Source: Heyndrickxia oleronia (GTDB taxonomy: Bacteria > Bacillota > Bacilli > Bacillales > Bacillaceae_C). From it: a stretch of 64,000 nt of DNA. Made by a program: the position numbers and the translations under genes. The notes below the pieces were generated by a model that worked only from the letters and a program-made list of their open reading frames with translations, did no database searches and was not told the origin of the DNA. The stretch is from NCBI RefSeq assembly GCF_017809215.1, contig NZ_CP065424.1, positions 4,874,501 to 4,938,500 on the forward strand. The letters are read 5' to 3'. Positions 62,645 to 64,000 of the stretch are shown here, in pieces. Each line of letters opens with the position of its first letter. The first letter of the stretch is position 1.

Positions 62645-64000
62645 TTACCCTACCTTCTTAATTTGCTGTAATTGATACATTTGATAGTACTTTCCTTTAC
62701 GTTCCATTAATTCCTCATGATTGCCTTTTTCAACAATTTCACCTTTATCTAAAACAAGTATTTGATCAGCGCTACGTATAGTCGATAATCGATGAGCAAT
62801 GATGAAAGTGGTTCTCCCTTTTTTTAATACATCCATTGCCTCTTGAATCAATGCTTCTGTTTCGGTATCAATATTCGATGTGGCTTCATCTAAAATAAGT
62901 ATAGCAGGATCAAAAGCTAATGCTCTGGCAAAGGAAATGAGTTGTCGTTGCCCTGATGAAAGTGTGCTACCTTTTTCAATAACTGGTTCATCAATGCCTT
63001 TTTCTAGATTTTTCAAGACTTTATCTGCTCCAACATCCTTTAATGCCTTTTCTACAACCTCACGTGTAATCCGCGGATCATTTAGACTTACATTGGTAGC
63101 AATCGTACCTGTGAATAAATATGGATCCTGAAGTACAATTGCCATATGCTCTCTCAAACTTTGTATCGATATATTTTTAATGCTAACTCCATCTATTTTT
63201 ATATTCCCTCTCGTGGAATCATAAAATCTAAACAAGAGATTCATTATCGAACTTTTGCCAGAGCCTGTGTGCCCAACTAATGCAACTGTTTCACCATGTT
63301 TTGCTTCAAAGGTTATATTTTTCAACACATCATTATTCTCTTTATAGCCAAAATACACATGGTCAAAGGTCACATCGCCCTTATACCTTGGAATACGCTC
63401 ATCACTCACATCTGTTCCTTTCTCATTAAGTAATTCAAAAACACGTTCTCCTGCTACTAAGGCCTGCTCCAAGTTGGCCAATTGATTAACCACACCTGTC
63501 ACTGGTTGGAATAAACGATTGATGTAATCCACAAAAGCATATAAAACACCAAGGGTAACAAAAGAGCCTACACCGATCGAGCCTCCGCCAAAATACCAAA
63601 TAAAAGCCACAAATGTAATATTCCTTAACACTGAAACTAGATTATGAGAAGTAAGAGCATTTAAGCTTAAAAGTTTATTTTGATAGTTAAAATGTGTTTG
63701 ATTAAGCTCCTCAAATTCTTCTTTCATCTTTTCTTCACGGCGAAAGGCTTGGATGATATTCATCCCATTAATAGATTCATTAATTGTGGCATTAATTTCG
63801 CTGACTTTGGAACGAATCACATGATTATATTTTGAAGCATATTTGCGATAAACGATAACCCAAAGATAAAGTAATGGTAGTAATAGAAGACAAATAGCTG
63901 CCAACTTTACATTTAATATAAATAATGCAATATATATCCCTGTTATATAAATAGTACTTGTAAAGAAAGTAGCTAGAACGGTCACATACAATTCTCGAAT
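62645..64000 (-). CDS. ABC exporter, fused permease/ATPase (5' end outside window)
   Basis: Half-size multidrug-type ABC exporter. The frame is open to the window edge, where it reads I-R-E-L-Y-V-T-V, so the N-terminal membrane helices are missing. Visible are about four transmembrane helices, then the ATPase with Walker A GHTGSGKSS, signature LSSGQRQLISFARA, Walker B ILILDEATSNID and H-loop IIAHRLSTIRSAD. It resembles the YheH/BmrD and LmrA groups, which often work as heterodimers with a partner gene upstream. Confidence 0.9.
   Translation of the reverse strand: MRELYVTVLATFFTSTIYITGIYIALFILNVKLAAICLLLLPLLYLWVIVYRKYASKYNHVIRSKVSEINATINESINGMNIIQAFRREEKMKEEFEELNQTHFNYQNKLLSLNALTSHNLVSVLRNITFVAFIWYFGGGSIGVGSFVTLGVLYAFVDYINRLFQPVTGVVNQLANLEQALVAGERVFELLNEKGTDVSDERIPRYKGDVTFDHVYFGYKENNDVLKNITFEAKHGETVALVGHTGSGKSSIMNLLFRFYDSTRGNIKIDGVSIKNISIQSLREHMAIVLQDPYLFTGTIATNVSLNDPRITREVVEKALKDVGADKVLKNLEKGIDEPVIEKGSTLSSGQRQLISFARALAFDPAILILDEATSNIDTETEALIQEAMDVLKKGRTTFIIAHRLSTIRSADQILVLDKGEIVEKGNHEELMERKGKYYQMYQLQQIKKVG

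Overview
The window is a stretch of low-GC Firmicute chromosome, almost certainly from a spore-forming Bacillaceae (Bacillus sensu lato). Evidence: the gene order is that of the B. subtilis atp-upp-glyA-ywl-prfA-rho-murZ-fba-spo0F-pyrG-rpoE-acdA-fadF-argS-speBE-ywh region; sporulation genes are present (spo0F, spoIIR, rsfA, pbpG); Shine-Dalgarno sequences are strong; and GTG/TTG starts are frequent. Nearly all genes lie on the minus strand. I saw no rRNA, tRNA, CRISPR array, prophage or defence island.

Layout. 1-5.6 kb: ATP synthase operon (atpI-B-E-F-H-A-G, atpG cut by the window edge) with a strong promoter at 5602-5630, a leader of about 320 nt and two perfect hairpins between cistrons. 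5.8-12.7 kb: a Vpr-like subtilase, wecB/mnaA, upp, glyA, ywlG, rpiB. 12.7-16.7 kb: an accessory block (TetR regulator, divergent 14-TM drug efflux pump, a chemoreceptor without a sensor domain). 16.7-22.3 kb: ywlE, mntP, ywlC, a five-box DnaA cluster, spoIIR, prmC, prfA. 22.5-24.8 kb: a small accessory patch with a lipoprotein, a 61-bp tandem duplication and an orphan alpha-oxoamine synthase whose promoter carries a Spo0A-type box. 24.8-32.5 kb: tdk, rpmE, rho, glpX, murZ, transaldolase, fbaA, spo0F. 32.6-34.7 kb: ywjG and an intact IS3-family element sitting in the loop of a transcription terminator. 34.7-37.4 kb: pyrG with its CTP-sensing attenuator, rpoE, and a 52-residue membrane protein.

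37.7-48.7 kb is a fatty-acid/branched-chain acyl-CoA module: thiolase, 3-hydroxybutyryl-CoA dehydrogenase, two acyl-CoA dehydrogenases, a TetR regulator and fused isobutyryl-CoA mutase (IcmF), next to fadF. Together these could turn isobutyryl-CoA into butyryl-CoA and then acetyl-CoA, lacking only a crotonase here. Two related FadR-like operators flank the module. 48.8-64 kb: cardiolipin synthase, argS, ywiB, a TauE/SafE permease, speB-speE (putrescine/spermidine), pbpG, ywhD-ywhC-ywhB, ywgA-ywfO, rsfA and an edge-truncated ABC exporter.

The least conventional material is intergenic: a dispersed MITE-like repeat of about 200 bp (two full copies, two fragments), a 21-bp-period array of TTTCGCACGAAA-type units, the DnaA-box cluster, face-to-face sigma-A/sigma-H promoters at ywjG/spo0F, and the insertion sequence inside a terminator loop. 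Gene content itself is mostly conserved housekeeping; I found no clearly new protein system.
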